Positions 53,330 to 62,820 are shown, numbered from the stretch's first letter. The stretch: DNA of 64,000 nt from Fulvivirga lutea (GCF_017068455.1 NZ_CP070608.1:1903488-1967487); one strand, 5' to 3'. Made by a program: numbers and translations. The notes: a model not told the origin generated them from the sequence alone.

Positions 53330-53563
53330 ATGGATGATGCTGAAAAACAGGAATGGCTTCTAAAGCTTGGGGCTCGTATGAAGGCTCTTCGAATACAGAA
53401 GGGATATACAAGTTATGAGCCTTTTGCCTATGAGCATAACATCCCCAGAGCACAGTACGGCAGGTATGAAAGAGGCGAGAACATCACTTTTGTAAACTTG
53501 ATGAAAGTAATTCAGGCATTTGAAATGACGCCACTAGAATTCTTTAGTGAAGGATTTGATTGA
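53330..53563 (+). CDS. XRE-family HTH regulator
   Basis: A 77-residue Cro/CI-type repressor: LGARMKALRIQKGYTSYEPF, AYEHNIPRAQYGRYERGENI, TFVNLMKVIQAFEMTPLEFF. The recognition helix is in IPRAQYGRYERG. The gene is bracketed by two nearly identical 24-bp sites (53270 and 53565), one before it and one before the metallophosphoesterase gene, which are likely its operators. Confidence 0.92.
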   Translation: MDDAEKQEWLLKLGARMKALRIQKGYTSYEPFAYEHNIPRAQYGRYERGENITFVNLMKVIQAFEMTPLEFFSEGFD

Positions 53564-53564
53564 A

Positions 53565-53588
53565 TTTAAATATATGAACTTATAAGTA
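53565..53588. promoter_or_regulatory. 24-bp operator repeat 2 (before metallophosphoesterase)
   Basis: TTTAAATATATGAAC followed by TTATAAGTA matches the copy at 53270 at 23 of 24 bases and contains the perfect palindrome ACTTATAAGT. It sits 46 bases before the metallophosphoesterase start. Confidence 0.6.
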
Positions 53589-53633
53589 ACATTATTTGTA
53601 AATTCCTATATTTAAGATTAGTGTTGTTTAGTA

Positions 53634-54407
53634 ATGCTCATGATCCAATTCGCATCCGACCTTCATCTCGAATTCCCTATAAATAGGGAGTATTTAAGAG
53701 AATATCCATTAGTCCCTGTTGCAGATACATTAATTCTTGCCGGAGATTTACTTGTTTTGAATGACGATGGTTCAGTAGACGATGTGTATGAACCCTTTCT
53801 TGATCGGTTATCTCAGGACTTCGAGCAGGTTTATGCCATCCCTGGTAATCATGAATATTACAATGGTTTTGATCTCAATAACTCAATAGGAGAGTTTCAG
53901 CTGAAGCTTAGAGATAATATCACATTGCTGAACAATTCTTCTGTGGTCATTGATAATCATAAAGTGATATTCAGTACACTATGGTCTTACGTGCCAAGCA
54001 GTTTTAGAAAAAATGAATTTGCAGATTTTATGAGGTGTAAGTTCAAAGGAGAAATGCTCACAACCGAGGGTTACAATGAACTTCATAAGCGAGCCAAAGC
54101 ATACATCAGTGTTGAAATTGAAGATAACCCAAGGCAACATGAGGTCATTGTAATTACCCATCATTTGCCTAGTTTTTCTTTAATTGACAAACAGTATCTC
54201 GGAAGTGATTTAAATGCCGGCTTTGCATCAATGTCTGACGGCCTGATTCATGAAAGTAAAGCAATCGCATGGGTGTACGGCCATAGTCATTCAAATTCGC
54301 TCCCAAAACAAATTGGAGATACAATGCTTTATTCGAACCCATTAGGTTATGTGCATGTTGAAAATCCGAAGGGATTTGATCGATCCAGACTTATTTGGAA
54401 TTATTAA
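53634..54407 (+). CDS. Calcineurin-like metallophosphoesterase
   Basis: A 257-residue phosphoesterase with all metal motifs: FASDLHLEF (DxH), LILAGDLLVL (GD), AIPGNHEYYNG (GNHE), VIVITHHLPSF (H) and VYGHSHSN (GHxH). The substrate is not predictable; such enzymes include nucleases and phosphodiesterases. The start may be the ATG at 53634 or 53640. It is downstream of an XRE-type operator, and the endonuclease I gene is convergent. Confidence 0.93.
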   Translation: MLMIQFASDLHLEFPINREYLREYPLVPVADTLILAGDLLVLNDDGSVDDVYEPFLDRLSQDFEQVYAIPGNHEYYNGFDLNNSIGEFQLKLRDNITLLNNSSVVIDNHKVIFSTLWSYVPSSFRKNEFADFMRCKFKGEMLTTEGYNELHKRAKAYISVEIEDNPRQHEVIVITHHLPSFSLIDKQYLGSDLNAGFASMSDGLIHESKAIAWVYGHSHSNSLPKQIGDTMLYSNPLGYVHVENPKGFDRSRLIWNY

Positions 54408-54463
54408 ATTTCTTTATTGGTTTTTTCATAAAGGTAAAATCCCCTCTCATTTCTATTGTATTG

Positions 54464-55219
54464 TTAGTGCCCTGAATTACAATTACTCAATACCCACTCA
54501 TTGCATAACCCTGTTCTTTCAGCAATAAGTTTTGCACGTTCAATTTCCCAAGCTTCCGGAGGGTTATTTTGATGCCATGACCATATCTCTTCCATCGGTA
54601 GTTGAACATTAACGCCATATACCTGAGCCATATAAAGCATTGCTCTAGCAACCGTGCCGCGTACCTTTCCTTCAGCAGGCTCGAAGAGCTTATTGCCATC
54701 GGGCAATTCAATAATTTCAGCATCACATAGTCCATACACTCTTGGCTCACCTGGCACTTCACCATAGGGATGATTCGATCGGTCAGCATTTACTTCACCC
54801 ACTGCTGGGAAGAGATTGTTAGGGTCATTGTGTGCAAGCTCAAAATCTTCATTCACAGCTTCACAGCATTCTCGGCCGCTTTTACCTTCACATTCTTCAG
54901 GGTAGGCAATCTCTTTAAGCATCCAGCAGGCACGGGTTTGGCCAAACCAACTGGCGGGAACAACATGTTCCCATTCTATGCGCTTACTTCTGGTTTCGTT
55001 AGATCTCGCTTCAATTCCACATGCTTCTCTATCAACCTGTCCACCAGAAGTTGTGGTTCGTGAATATGGGCAGCCACAATACAAGGTGAATTGATAATTT
55101 ATTTCTTCGTGCAGATCGGCCAGAAGTTTTTTGGCCGACTCAAAAGAACCAGGTGGTTCCTGTGCTGATACATGAATTATACAAACACAAGCAATGACGA
55201 GTGATACTACATATCTCAT
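54464..55219 (-). CDS. Secreted endonuclease I
   Basis: A 251-residue exported nuclease (signal peptide ending HVSAQE). The endonuclease I motifs are intact: YCGCPYS, RIEWEHVVPASWFG (His-metal beta-beta-alpha active site) and AHNDPNNLFPAVGEVNADRS. Cysteine pairs suggest disulphides. The family degrades nonspecific DNA outside the cytoplasm. It is divergent from the type IIG gene, with a shared upstream region rich in repeats. Confidence 0.93.
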   Translation of the reverse strand: MRYVVSLVIACVCIIHVSAQEPPGSFESAKKLLADLHEEINYQFTLYCGCPYSRTTTSGGQVDREACGIEARSNETRSKRIEWEHVVPASWFGQTRACWMLKEIAYPEECEGKSGRECCEAVNEDFELAHNDPNNLFPAVGEVNADRSNHPYGEVPGEPRVYGLCDAEIIELPDGNKLFEPAEGKVRGTVARAMLYMAQVYGVNVQLPMEEIWSWHQNNPPEAWEIERAKLIAERTGLCNEWVLSNCNSGH

Positions 55220-55262
55220 GGCAACTCATTTTATTGGCAAGGTACTCAACTCTTGAATATTA

Positions 55263-55286
55263 AAACTCACCATTTTAGGTGAGTTT
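55263..55286. promoter_or_regulatory. 9-bp inverted repeat upstream of endonuclease I
   Basis: AAACTCACC (55263-55271), a 6-base loop, and GGTGAGTTT (55278-55286) form a perfect inverted repeat in the divergent promoter region; it may be an operator of the endonuclease gene or a hairpin. Confidence 0.5.
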
Positions 55287-55316
55287 AGTTCGATAAGATT
55301 CTATTAATTTTCCTCA

Positions 55317-55409
55317 AAATTTATGCGAAAGTAAATGTGAGGTAGTTAGGTAAAAACCCCTATCAAATTAGGTAAAAACCCCTAATACGTTAAAATTACG
55401 CATAAATTT
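55317..55409 (+). promoter_or_regulatory. Repeat-rich promoter region of the type IIG R-M gene
   Basis: AAATTTATGCG (55317-55327) and its exact complement CGCATAAATTT (55399-55409) enclose two direct copies of TTAGGTAAAAACCCCTA (55346-55362 and 55368-55384, 22-base period). A further ACTTTC-AC-GAAAGT palindrome lies just beyond. The arrangement suggests tight control of the nuclease gene, but no separate controller gene is visible next to it. Confidence 0.5.
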
Positions 55410-55484
55410 ATTCGCTACTTTCACGAAAGTTGCGAACGCAAATACTATCTTTATCAGTACTCATTACATATTTATCTTAGTTGG

Positions 55485-58400
55485 ATGGCCCGAGAAAAGA
55501 AACCATTTATCACACCTACACAAGCGTTAAACAAGGCGTACCGTAAACAAAAAGTCTACAGTGGGGATATCGAACTCTTCCGTAATAATCTCTCTAAACT
55601 CTTGGGCGAGCTGGATGAGCAAGAGAGTGAAGAGCATGTGAAGAATGATGTGATTCAATTCTTGAATGATACCTGGTATAAGGGAGACTTTGCTATCAAC
55701 ACCAAAGACCGAACTGATCTGGTCATCCATAATGAAAAAACTACGAAGAGCACAGCAGGAGTTTTATTAGAAGTAAAGAAGCCCTCCAATAAAAGTGAGA
55801 TGGTGAGTAAAGACAAGTTGAATGCAAAGGCACTTCAAGAACTTGTCTTGTATTATTTACGAGAACGCATTGAAAAAGAAAATACCGACATCAAGCACCT
55901 AGTAGTTACGAATGTATATGAATGGTTTGTGTTTGATGCCAGTACTTTTTATGAAGCTTTCTATAAAAATTCAGCGCTTGTAAAGGAGTTTAAACAATGG
56001 AATGCAGGGCAGAAAGACACTACTAAAACAGAGCTGTTTTATAAAGATATTGCCGCCCCGGCCATCGATAAATTAAAGGAACAACTTACTTATACCTGGT
56101 TTGACTTTCGTGAATTTGAAAAGGAACTAAAGAAGGAGGGCGACTCAACTAAGCTGATTAGTTTATACAAGTTGCTTTCACCCGTGCACTTACTAAAGCA
56201 GCCCTTTGCCAATGATAGTAATAGCCTAAACAAACAATTCTATCATGAGTTGCTGCATATCATTGGTTTAGAAGAAACAAAGGATAAGGGTAAGAAAATC
56301 ATCCAGCGTAAAGAAAAGGGTAAACGAGATTCTGGATCTCTTCTGGAAAATGCCATGCTCATCATGGATGAGCGGGATCGACTGCGTATGCTTGACCGAC
56401 CTTCACACTTTGGTAAGAATGCAGAAGAGCAAGCCTATAACGTTGGTTTAGAATTGTGTATTACTTGGGTGAATCGTGTGCTATTTCTCAAGCTGTTAGA
56501 ATCGCAGTTAGTGAGTTATCATAAAGGAGATAAGACCTACAAGTTTTTAGACTCTAAAACCATACCTGATTATGATGTACTTGACCGACTCTTCTTTGGC
56601 GTATTGGCACGCAAGCAGCAGGATAGACACGAGCGTTATAAGGAATTATTTGCGCATATCCCATATCTGAACAGTTCACTTTTCGAACCAACGGGTTTGG
56701 AAGAAGTACTTTCTATATCGATGCTCAGCCATGATACACCTATTGAGGTATATAGCCAAACGGTCCTGAAGGATGAAAAGGGCAAACGCATTGGTGGAAA
56801 GAAAGACCCACTCACATACCTCTTTGAGTTTTTGGAAGCCTATGACTTTGCCAGTGAGGGAAAGGAAGCCATTCAGGATGAGTCCAAGTCATTAATTAAC
56901 GCTTCAGTATTAGGATTAATCTTTGAGAAGATTAATGGTTATAAAGATGGCAGCTTTTATACCCCTGGCTTTATTACGATGTACATGTGCCGTGAAACGA
57001 TAAGAAGGGCTGTTGTACAAAAGTTTAATGAAGCTAAGGGTTGGGCGCTTGAAAGTTTTGAGCAGTTATACGACAAGATTGAAGACAAAAAAGAGGCGAA
57101 TGACATTATCAATAGCCTGAAGATTTGCGACCCTGCTGTAGGTTCAGGCCACTTTCTAGTATCTGCTTTAAATGAAATCATTGCAATAAAATCTGAGCTA
57201 AGAATCTTGTTAGATAAGGAAGGCAAAACCTTACGAGATTATGATATAACCATTGAAAACGATGAGCTGATCATTACCGATGACAATGGAGCCTTCTTTG
57301 ATTATACCGTTGGTAGTAATGAGAAGCAACGGGTGCAAGAAACGCTCTTTCATGAAAAGCAGACTATTATTGAAAACTGTCTTTTTGGAGTAGACATTAA
57401 CCCGAACTCGGTAAAGATTTGTCGTTTACGATTGTGGATAGAGCTTCTTAAAAACGCCTACTACATTAATCCCCTCTCGGGAGGGGACAAAGGGGTGGGC
57501 AATCCCTCCTTGAGGAGGGTGCCCGAAGGGCGGGAGGTGTTACAAACCCTGCCCAACATTGACATCAACATTAAAACCGGCAATAGCCTCATTAGCCGTT
57601 TTGATTTGGATACTGATATTAGCGAGGCGCTAAAGAAAAGCAAATGGGATATTACCACGTATCGTAATGCGGTAAACAGCTATAAAAATGCGACCAGCAA
57701 GGAGGACAAGCGCGAGTTTGAGCGATTGATTGAGAGCATAAAGGGTGACTTTGAAACCGAGATTGGCAAAAAGGACAAGCGACTGATACGCTCTCAAAAG
57801 TTGAAAGGAGAATTGATGAAACTCACCCAACAAACGGATTTGTTTGGCTTGGTAGGGGCAAAGAAGAAAGCCTGGGAGAAAGAGGTGAATGATAAAACCA
57901 AAGCCTTGCAAAAGCTTGAGCAGGAGCTGGAAGAGGTGCGTAGCAACCAAATTTTTGAGGATGCTTTTGAATGGCGATTTGAATTCCCAGAAGTATTGGA
58001 TGATGCAGGTAATTTCAAAGGCTTTGATGTGGTGATTGGGAATCCGCCTTATTTAAGAGTACGGGACGATAGTCAATCTTTTTTAGCAGAACGATATTTA
58101 ACGGCCGAAAATCAATTAGACCTATATCATCTTTTCATTGAAAAGTCTCATCAAATACTTGACTCAAAGGGCATCAATTCCTTTATTGTACCCAATGCAT
58201 TTTTAGCAAATCAGAATACTTTTAAGTTAAGAGAATTCATACTTTCCAATTTTGGAATACTATCATTTGTAGATATTAGGGATGATGTATTTGAGGAGGC
58301 ATCTGTGGATGTCTTAATATATTTATTTTCAAAAGCCAAGTTTAACGGAGTTTCAATAAATCATTTAGGTCAGAATCAAAGCATAATTGTTCAAAATGAA

Positions 58401-59159
58401 TTTAACCCCGGATCTTTTAAAACTAATCGTGGATTCAATTTTACAACTACACTCTCTCCAAATGAAAATACTATTATACAGAAGATTGAAAGTCAAAGCA
58501 TTAATGTTGAAGACAAGTATGATTGCAGTTCAGGAATTAAGGAATATCAAGTAGGAAAAGGAAAACCTGCTCAAACATCAAGTCAAGTAAAGAACAAGGT
58601 ATTTAATTCATTCTCAAAAGTTGATGTAACGTATTTACCTGAATTAAGAGGTAAGAATTTAAGAAAATACGTTTTTTCATGGAATAACGAATACATCAGC
58701 TATGGATCATGGCTTGCAGAACCGAGAGATGTGAAATATTCTTTGGGTACTAGATTATTAATTCGGCAAATACCTGGTAAGGATTCTTTGGTAACTTCTT
58801 TAGTCAAAGATGATTTTGTTATAGATCAAACTGCATATGTATTAAAACCAAAGAACGATGCTGTTAATCCAATTCATGATTTAGCAATTTTTAATTCAAA
58901 ATTGATCTTTTGGTATTTTAGGAATATTAATAATGAGTTTGACGACCTGTTCCCAAAAATAAAGGCAGGAGAAATTAAAGCATTGCCTTTAATTGATAAA
59001 ACTAATCCATTGATTGAAAATAAAGTCACCCAAATACTAAATGATAAAAATGAAAACCCTTCAAGAGATACTTTAGAATTAGAAAAGGAAATAGACCAGT
59101 TGGTGTATGAGTTGTATGGGTTGACGGAAGAGGAAATTAAAATTGTGGAGGGCAGTTGA
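55485..59159 (+). CDS. Type IIG-like restriction-modification enzyme (Eco57I-type methylase with N-terminal nuclease)
   Basis: A 1224-residue single-chain enzyme. The N-terminal part has a PD-(D/E)XK-like pattern (TDLVIHN, then GVLLEVKKP, about 78-99). The N6-adenine methyltransferase core has motif I CDPAVGSGHFLVSAL (about 549), FGVDINPNSVKICRLRLWIE and motif IV VIGNPPYLRV (about 853). The C-terminal third would be target recognition. A palindromic repeat of about 73 bp is inserted in frame at 57469-57541 (about residues 662-686). It starts the defence operon; the next gene follows immediately. Confidence 0.9.
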   Translation: MAREKKPFITPTQALNKAYRKQKVYSGDIELFRNNLSKLLGELDEQESEEHVKNDVIQFLNDTWYKGDFAINTKDRTDLVIHNEKTTKSTAGVLLEVKKPSNKSEMVSKDKLNAKALQELVLYYLRERIEKENTDIKHLVVTNVYEWFVFDASTFYEAFYKNSALVKEFKQWNAGQKDTTKTELFYKDIAAPAIDKLKEQLTYTWFDFREFEKELKKEGDSTKLISLYKLLSPVHLLKQPFANDSNSLNKQFYHELLHIIGLEETKDKGKKIIQRKEKGKRDSGSLLENAMLIMDERDRLRMLDRPSHFGKNAEEQAYNVGLELCITWVNRVLFLKLLESQLVSYHKGDKTYKFLDSKTIPDYDVLDRLFFGVLARKQQDRHERYKELFAHIPYLNSSLFEPTGLEEVLSISMLSHDTPIEVYSQTVLKDEKGKRIGGKKDPLTYLFEFLEAYDFASEGKEAIQDESKSLINASVLGLIFEKINGYKDGSFYTPGFITMYMCRETIRRAVVQKFNEAKGWALESFEQLYDKIEDKKEANDIINSLKICDPAVGSGHFLVSALNEIIAIKSELRILLDKEGKTLRDYDITIENDELIITDDNGAFFDYTVGSNEKQRVQETLFHEKQTIIENCLFGVDINPNSVKICRLRLWIELLKNAYYINPLSGGDKGVGNPSLRRVPEGREVLQTLPNIDINIKTGNSLISRFDLDTDISEALKKSKWDITTYRNAVNSYKNATSKEDKREFERLIESIKGDFETEIGKKDKRLIRSQKLKGELMKLTQQTDLFGLVGAKKKAWEKEVNDKTKALQKLEQELEEVRSNQIFEDAFEWRFEFPEVLDDAGNFKGFDVVIGNPPYLRVRDDSQSFLAERYLTAENQLDLYHLFIEKSHQILDSKGINSFIVPNAFLANQNTFKLREFILSNFGILSFVDIRDDVFEEASVDVLIYLFSKAKFNGVSINHLGQNQSIIVQNEFNPGSFKTNRGFNFTTTLSPNENTIIQKIESQSINVEDKYDCSSGIKEYQVGKGKPAQTSSQVKNKVFNSFSKVDVTYLPELRGKNLRKYVFSWNNEYISYGSWLAEPRDVKYSLGTRLLIRQIPGKDSLVTSLVKDDFVIDQTAYVLKPKNDAVNPIHDLAIFNSKLIFWYFRNINNEFDDLFPKIKAGEIKALPLIDKTNPLIENKVTQILNDKNENPSRDTLELEKEIDQLVYELYGLTEEEIKIVEGS
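57469..57541. repeat. GC-rich palindromic repeat inserted in frame in the type IIG gene
   Basis: Three hairpins follow one another: CCCCTCTCGGGAGGGG, CCCTCCTTGAGGAGGG and GCCCGAAGGGC, with AAAGGGGTGGGCA between. The DNA is strikingly GC-rich against the AT-rich gene, and encodes SGGDKGVGNPSLRRVPEGRE between two conserved blocks (LLKNAYY and LQTLPNIDIN). It belongs to the same style of repeat that brackets the DUF559 gene at 5639-6130. Confidence 0.8.
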
Positions 59160-59160
59160 T

Positions 59161-59628
59161 ATGGATTGGATACAAAACATATTGCCAACATTATTGGTAG
59201 TATCCACTGGTTTACTTACCTGGTTCCTAAAGGACAAGTCAGAAAAACTTAAGCTTCAAAGAGAGAAATTAATTGAAGAGAAACGGCTAAACTATGAGAA
59301 GATATTGGAGCCAATTATCCGTGTTTTTTCAGGTGCTAAAAATAAGTCTGAAATGGCTAAGGCTGTTAAACAGATTCAATCACATGAGTATAGGAAATCT
59401 GCATTTCAGTTGATGCTTTTCGGCTCTGATGGAGTTGTAAATGCCTACAATAACTTTTTTCAATATCTCTATAACAATGAATCTAATTTAGATCCATATA
59501 AGATGCTTCATGCTTTGGGAAATGTTGTGCTTGAAATAAGAAAAGACTTGGGCAACAACAGTACAGCACTCAAGGAATATGACATGCTGAGATTTATGAT
59601 AACGGATATCGATAGGGTTACTAATTGA
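59161..59628 (+). CDS. Small N-terminally anchored membrane protein (155 aa)
   Basis: A 155-residue protein starting at ATG 59161, one base after the type IIG stop. Residues 5-22 form one membrane helix (LPTLLVVSTGLLTWFL), followed by a basic coiled coil (KSEKLKLQREKLIEEKRLNY) and a helical domain. I do not recognise a named family; similar small anchored proteins occur in defence operons. It lies between the R-M gene and the OLD nuclease gene on the same strand. Confidence 0.75.
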   Translation: MDWIQNILPTLLVVSTGLLTWFLKDKSEKLKLQREKLIEEKRLNYEKILEPIIRVFSGAKNKSEMAKAVKQIQSHEYRKSAFQLMLFGSDGVVNAYNNFFQYLYNNESNLDPYKMLHALGNVVLEIRKDLGNNSTALKEYDMLRFMITDIDRVTN

Positions 59629-59658
59629 TATAGTTTGATCAACTTAAAATAATTAATC

Positions 59659-61584
59659 ATGAAATTAAAGTTGTTAAAAATCAGGAACTTCAGAAGTTAT
59701 TCAAATGAAGTTGAAATTCGTATTGATGATTTGAATGTTTTGATTGGTAGGAATGATGTTGGCAAATCTTCGATCATGGAAGCTTTGGATATATTCTTTA
59801 ATGGAAAACCAGATTTTAGTGATTTATCGATAGGAGCAGGAGAATTACAAATTGATATAACCTGCGTATTTAGCGATTTACCGGATAGCTTGATTTTGGA
59901 CGATTCCGTATCAACAAGTTTAGCAAGTGAATTTTTGCTAAATGATGATGGAGATTTAGAAATAGTTAAGCAATTCAAATTCTCAAGAGCTGGGACGTTA
60001 ACGGCAGAGTCATTTATAAAATGTTTATACCCTGATAATGAAGCACTAGATGATTTGCTTTCAAAAAAAAGGAACACTTTAAAGTTGCAATTAGATGAAC
60101 TTGGTATTGGTCATGAGGGAGTAAATAGAACCCAAAGTAAGGATTTGAGAAGGGCAATTCGCGATCATTATTACCCAGGTCAAGAAGTTCAAACTACTCA
60201 AAAGCTGATAAAGATTGAGGGTAAATTGGATAATGAAGATAATAGAAAAAAGATATGGGCAAGTATTAGTAAGTATTTACCTATATACTCTTTATTTTTT
60301 GTCGATAAGAAATTGGATGATCAGGATTCTGACATTCAAGATCCGATGAAGGAAATCGTAAAAGAGGTTTTGGGTCGTCCTGACATTGCACCACTACTTG
60401 AGCAACTAAAAGAACAGATTCAGAGTGCTTCAACTGTTCTTGCCGATGCAACTATAGAAAAGGTAAATGAACTAGATGTGACTCTGGCAGAAACCTTACG
60501 TTCAAATTTCCCTAAAGAACCCTCATGGAATACAATTTTCAAATTAAGTCTAGAAGATGATAGGGGAATTTCACTTAACAAAAGAGGATCTGGAATTCGA
60601 AGACTGGTTTTACTAAGTTTTTTTAGAGCCCAGGTTGATAGAAGAAAGACAGATCAAGCGCCAAATGTTATATACGCACTTGAAGAACCTGAAACCTCGC
60701 AACATCCAGATTTTCAGATGATGATTGTTAATTCAATGAAGGAATTAGCAGAGACAGAAAATGCTCAGGTTATTTTTACTACGCATAATTCAAATTTAGC
60801 TGGTGAAATTCCTAAGTCATCACTAAGATATATATTCAAAGAAGATGGAAATACCCAAATTGAATCAGGCACAAATGAAGATGGAACTGATAATGTTGAA
60901 ATAATAGATAGAATTATCGAAACGCTGGGAGCCTTACCTGATCCTAAAAACAAAGTAAAAGTCTTAATTTTTGTTGAGGGTGAAAATGATGTTAATGGGT
61001 TGATTAATTATAGTAAAATGTTAAATAATCATGATGCCAATATTCTTAACCTAGATAATAATGAAAGTGTAGCTTTTATACCTGTTGGTGGGTCTCAATT
61101 GAAGTTCTATGTTGAAAAGAAATATTTGGATGGATTGACTCAAGCACAATTTCACTTATATGATTCAGATAAGCCCGAATACGTACAAAAAGTTCAAGAG
61201 TTAAATGCTGAGAATAATCCTCGTAAAATAGGATTTAATACGACAAAACGTGAATTGGAAAGTTATCTACATATTGATGCTATTTTAGAATGTTACGCGG
61301 AAAAAGGAATTGACATTACATTAGAGGCTATAGAGGAAGACACTGATTTGCCATTAGAAGTTGCTAAAGCCGTTCATTCTGTTAATGGCGAAGGTACATG
61401 GGAAGAAATGCATTCTGACCCTCGTTTACTAATTGAGAAACAAAAAAGTAAAATAAGTAGAGTTAAACAGAGATTGAATACCGATGCAATATCAAAAATG
61501 ACTGTGCCTAGATTACAAGAAACAGAAGGATTTGATGAAATAGTAATGTGGTTAAATCAAATATCTGATTTTATAAATAATTAG
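59659..61584 (+). CDS. OLD-family ATP-dependent nuclease (AAA ATPase + TOPRIM)
   Basis: A 641-residue protein. The ABC-type ATPase has LNVLIGRNDVGKSSIMEALD (Walker A), the signature-like LNKRGSGIRRLVLLSFF, Walker B VIYALEEPETSQH and the H-loop VIFTTHNSNLA. A TOPRIM domain follows with KVLIFVEGENDVNGL and FHLYDSDKPE. OLD nucleases cut DNA and act in phage defence (P2 Old, Gabija GajA relatives). No GajB-like helicase gene is adjacent. Confidence 0.92.
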   Translation: MKLKLLKIRNFRSYSNEVEIRIDDLNVLIGRNDVGKSSIMEALDIFFNGKPDFSDLSIGAGELQIDITCVFSDLPDSLILDDSVSTSLASEFLLNDDGDLEIVKQFKFSRAGTLTAESFIKCLYPDNEALDDLLSKKRNTLKLQLDELGIGHEGVNRTQSKDLRRAIRDHYYPGQEVQTTQKLIKIEGKLDNEDNRKKIWASISKYLPIYSLFFVDKKLDDQDSDIQDPMKEIVKEVLGRPDIAPLLEQLKEQIQSASTVLADATIEKVNELDVTLAETLRSNFPKEPSWNTIFKLSLEDDRGISLNKRGSGIRRLVLLSFFRAQVDRRKTDQAPNVIYALEEPETSQHPDFQMMIVNSMKELAETENAQVIFTTHNSNLAGEIPKSSLRYIFKEDGNTQIESGTNEDGTDNVEIIDRIIETLGALPDPKNKVKVLIFVEGENDVNGLINYSKMLNNHDANILNLDNNESVAFIPVGGSQLKFYVEKKYLDGLTQAQFHLYDSDKPEYVQKVQELNAENNPRKIGFNTTKRELESYLHIDAILECYAEKGIDITLEAIEEDTDLPLEVAKAVHSVNGEGTWEEMHSDPRLLIEKQKSKISRVKQRLNTDAISKMTVPRLQETEGFDEIVMWLNQISDFINN

Positions 61585-61587
61585 TCC

Positions 61588-62820
61588 ATGAACAACTCAA
61601 CCCAAATCAAATGCCCAAACTGTGGCACTTCCATAGATGTGCAGGATATTCTTGCCCATCAGGTAGAAGAGCAGTTTAAAAAGGAGTATGAGCAAAAGGA
61701 AGCTCAACTGGCTCAGCTCAAACAGGAGTTTGAAGAGAAGAAACGTAAGGAGAATGAACTGTTTCAAGAGCGTTTGGAAAAGCAGTTGAAGGAGCGTAGC
61801 AAAGAGGCCGAAGAAAGGCTGAAACTCAAGTTATTAGAAGAAAATCAGGAGCAATTCAAAGCCTTACAATCCGAGCTCAATGAAAAGTCGGAGCAGGTAA
61901 AGGAACTTAACCGCACCAAGGCAGAAATTGAAAAACTCAAGCGTGAAAAGGAGGAATTAAAAGAGGTAGCAGAAGCTGAAGCCCAGAAAAAATTGAATGA
62001 GTTGCTTACTGCAGAAAAGGATAAAATCAGAAAGGCCGAAGAAGATAAAAATGAATTGCGCTTCAAAGAACTTCAAAAGCAGCTGGAAGATCAGAAGAAG
62101 CTTACAGAAGAAATGAAACGTAAACAGGAGCAGGGCTCTATGCAGCTACAGGGAGAAATTCAGGAATTGGCCATAGAAGAATGGCTCATGAGTCAATTTC
62201 CTTTAGATTCTATTGAAGAAATTAAAAAAGGTGCCAGAGGTGGAGACTGCATCCAAACAGTAAACACAAGAGCCCGTCAGAATTGTGGTACCATCTATTA
62301 TGAAAGTAAGCGCACCAAGGATTTTCAACCTGGTTGGATAGAAAAGTTCAAAGCGGATATGCGTGATAAAGGCGCAGATGTTGGTGTATTAGTAACCGAG
62401 GCCATGCCTTCAGGTATGGATCGTATGGGCATTCGTGATGGAGTCTGGATTTGTAGCTATGATGAGTTCAAAGGCCTTTGTGCAGTTTTAAGAGAGTCTG
62501 TAATACAATTGAGTGTAGCTCTCACCACACAGGAGGGCAAAGGAGATAAAATGCATATGCTTTATGACTTCCTGACTAGCACAACCTTTCGTATGCAGGT
62601 AGAAGCTATAGTAGAAGGCTTCAGCTCTATGAAGAATGCCCTAGAAAGTGAGAAGAGATCGATGCAGCGCATCTGGAAAGAGCGTGAAAAGCAGATTGAT
62701 AAAGTGATCACCAATACCATTGATATGTATGGCTCTATCAAAGGCATTGCCGGTAATGCTGTACAATCTGTGAAGGCTTTGGAGTTGGGAGAGGATGAAC
62801 AAGATTTTACTGAAGAATAA
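61588..62820 (+). CDS. DUF2130 family protein
   Basis: A 410-residue cytoplasmic protein. It opens with a zinc-ribbon-like CPNCGTSIDV, continues with a long coiled coil (about 25-195; rich in EEKKRKENE and KLKREKEELKE) and ends with the DUF2130 domain (EWLMSQFPLDSIEEIKKGAR, GGDCIQTVNTRARQNCGTIY, YESKRTKDFQPGWIEKFKAD), which has a PD-(D/E)XK-like EXK. It begins 3 bases after the OLD gene and ends flush with the next gene. Family function is not established. Confidence 0.9.
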   Translation: MNNSTQIKCPNCGTSIDVQDILAHQVEEQFKKEYEQKEAQLAQLKQEFEEKKRKENELFQERLEKQLKERSKEAEERLKLKLLEENQEQFKALQSELNEKSEQVKELNRTKAEIEKLKREKEELKEVAEAEAQKKLNELLTAEKDKIRKAEEDKNELRFKELQKQLEDQKKLTEEMKRKQEQGSMQLQGEIQELAIEEWLMSQFPLDSIEEIKKGARGGDCIQTVNTRARQNCGTIYYESKRTKDFQPGWIEKFKADMRDKGADVGVLVTEAMPSGMDRMGIRDGVWICSYDEFKGLCAVLRESVIQLSVALTTQEGKGDKMHMLYDFLTSTTFRMQVEAIVEGFSSMKNALESEKRSMQRIWKEREKQIDKVITNTIDMYGSIKGIAGNAVQSVKALELGEDEQDFTEE

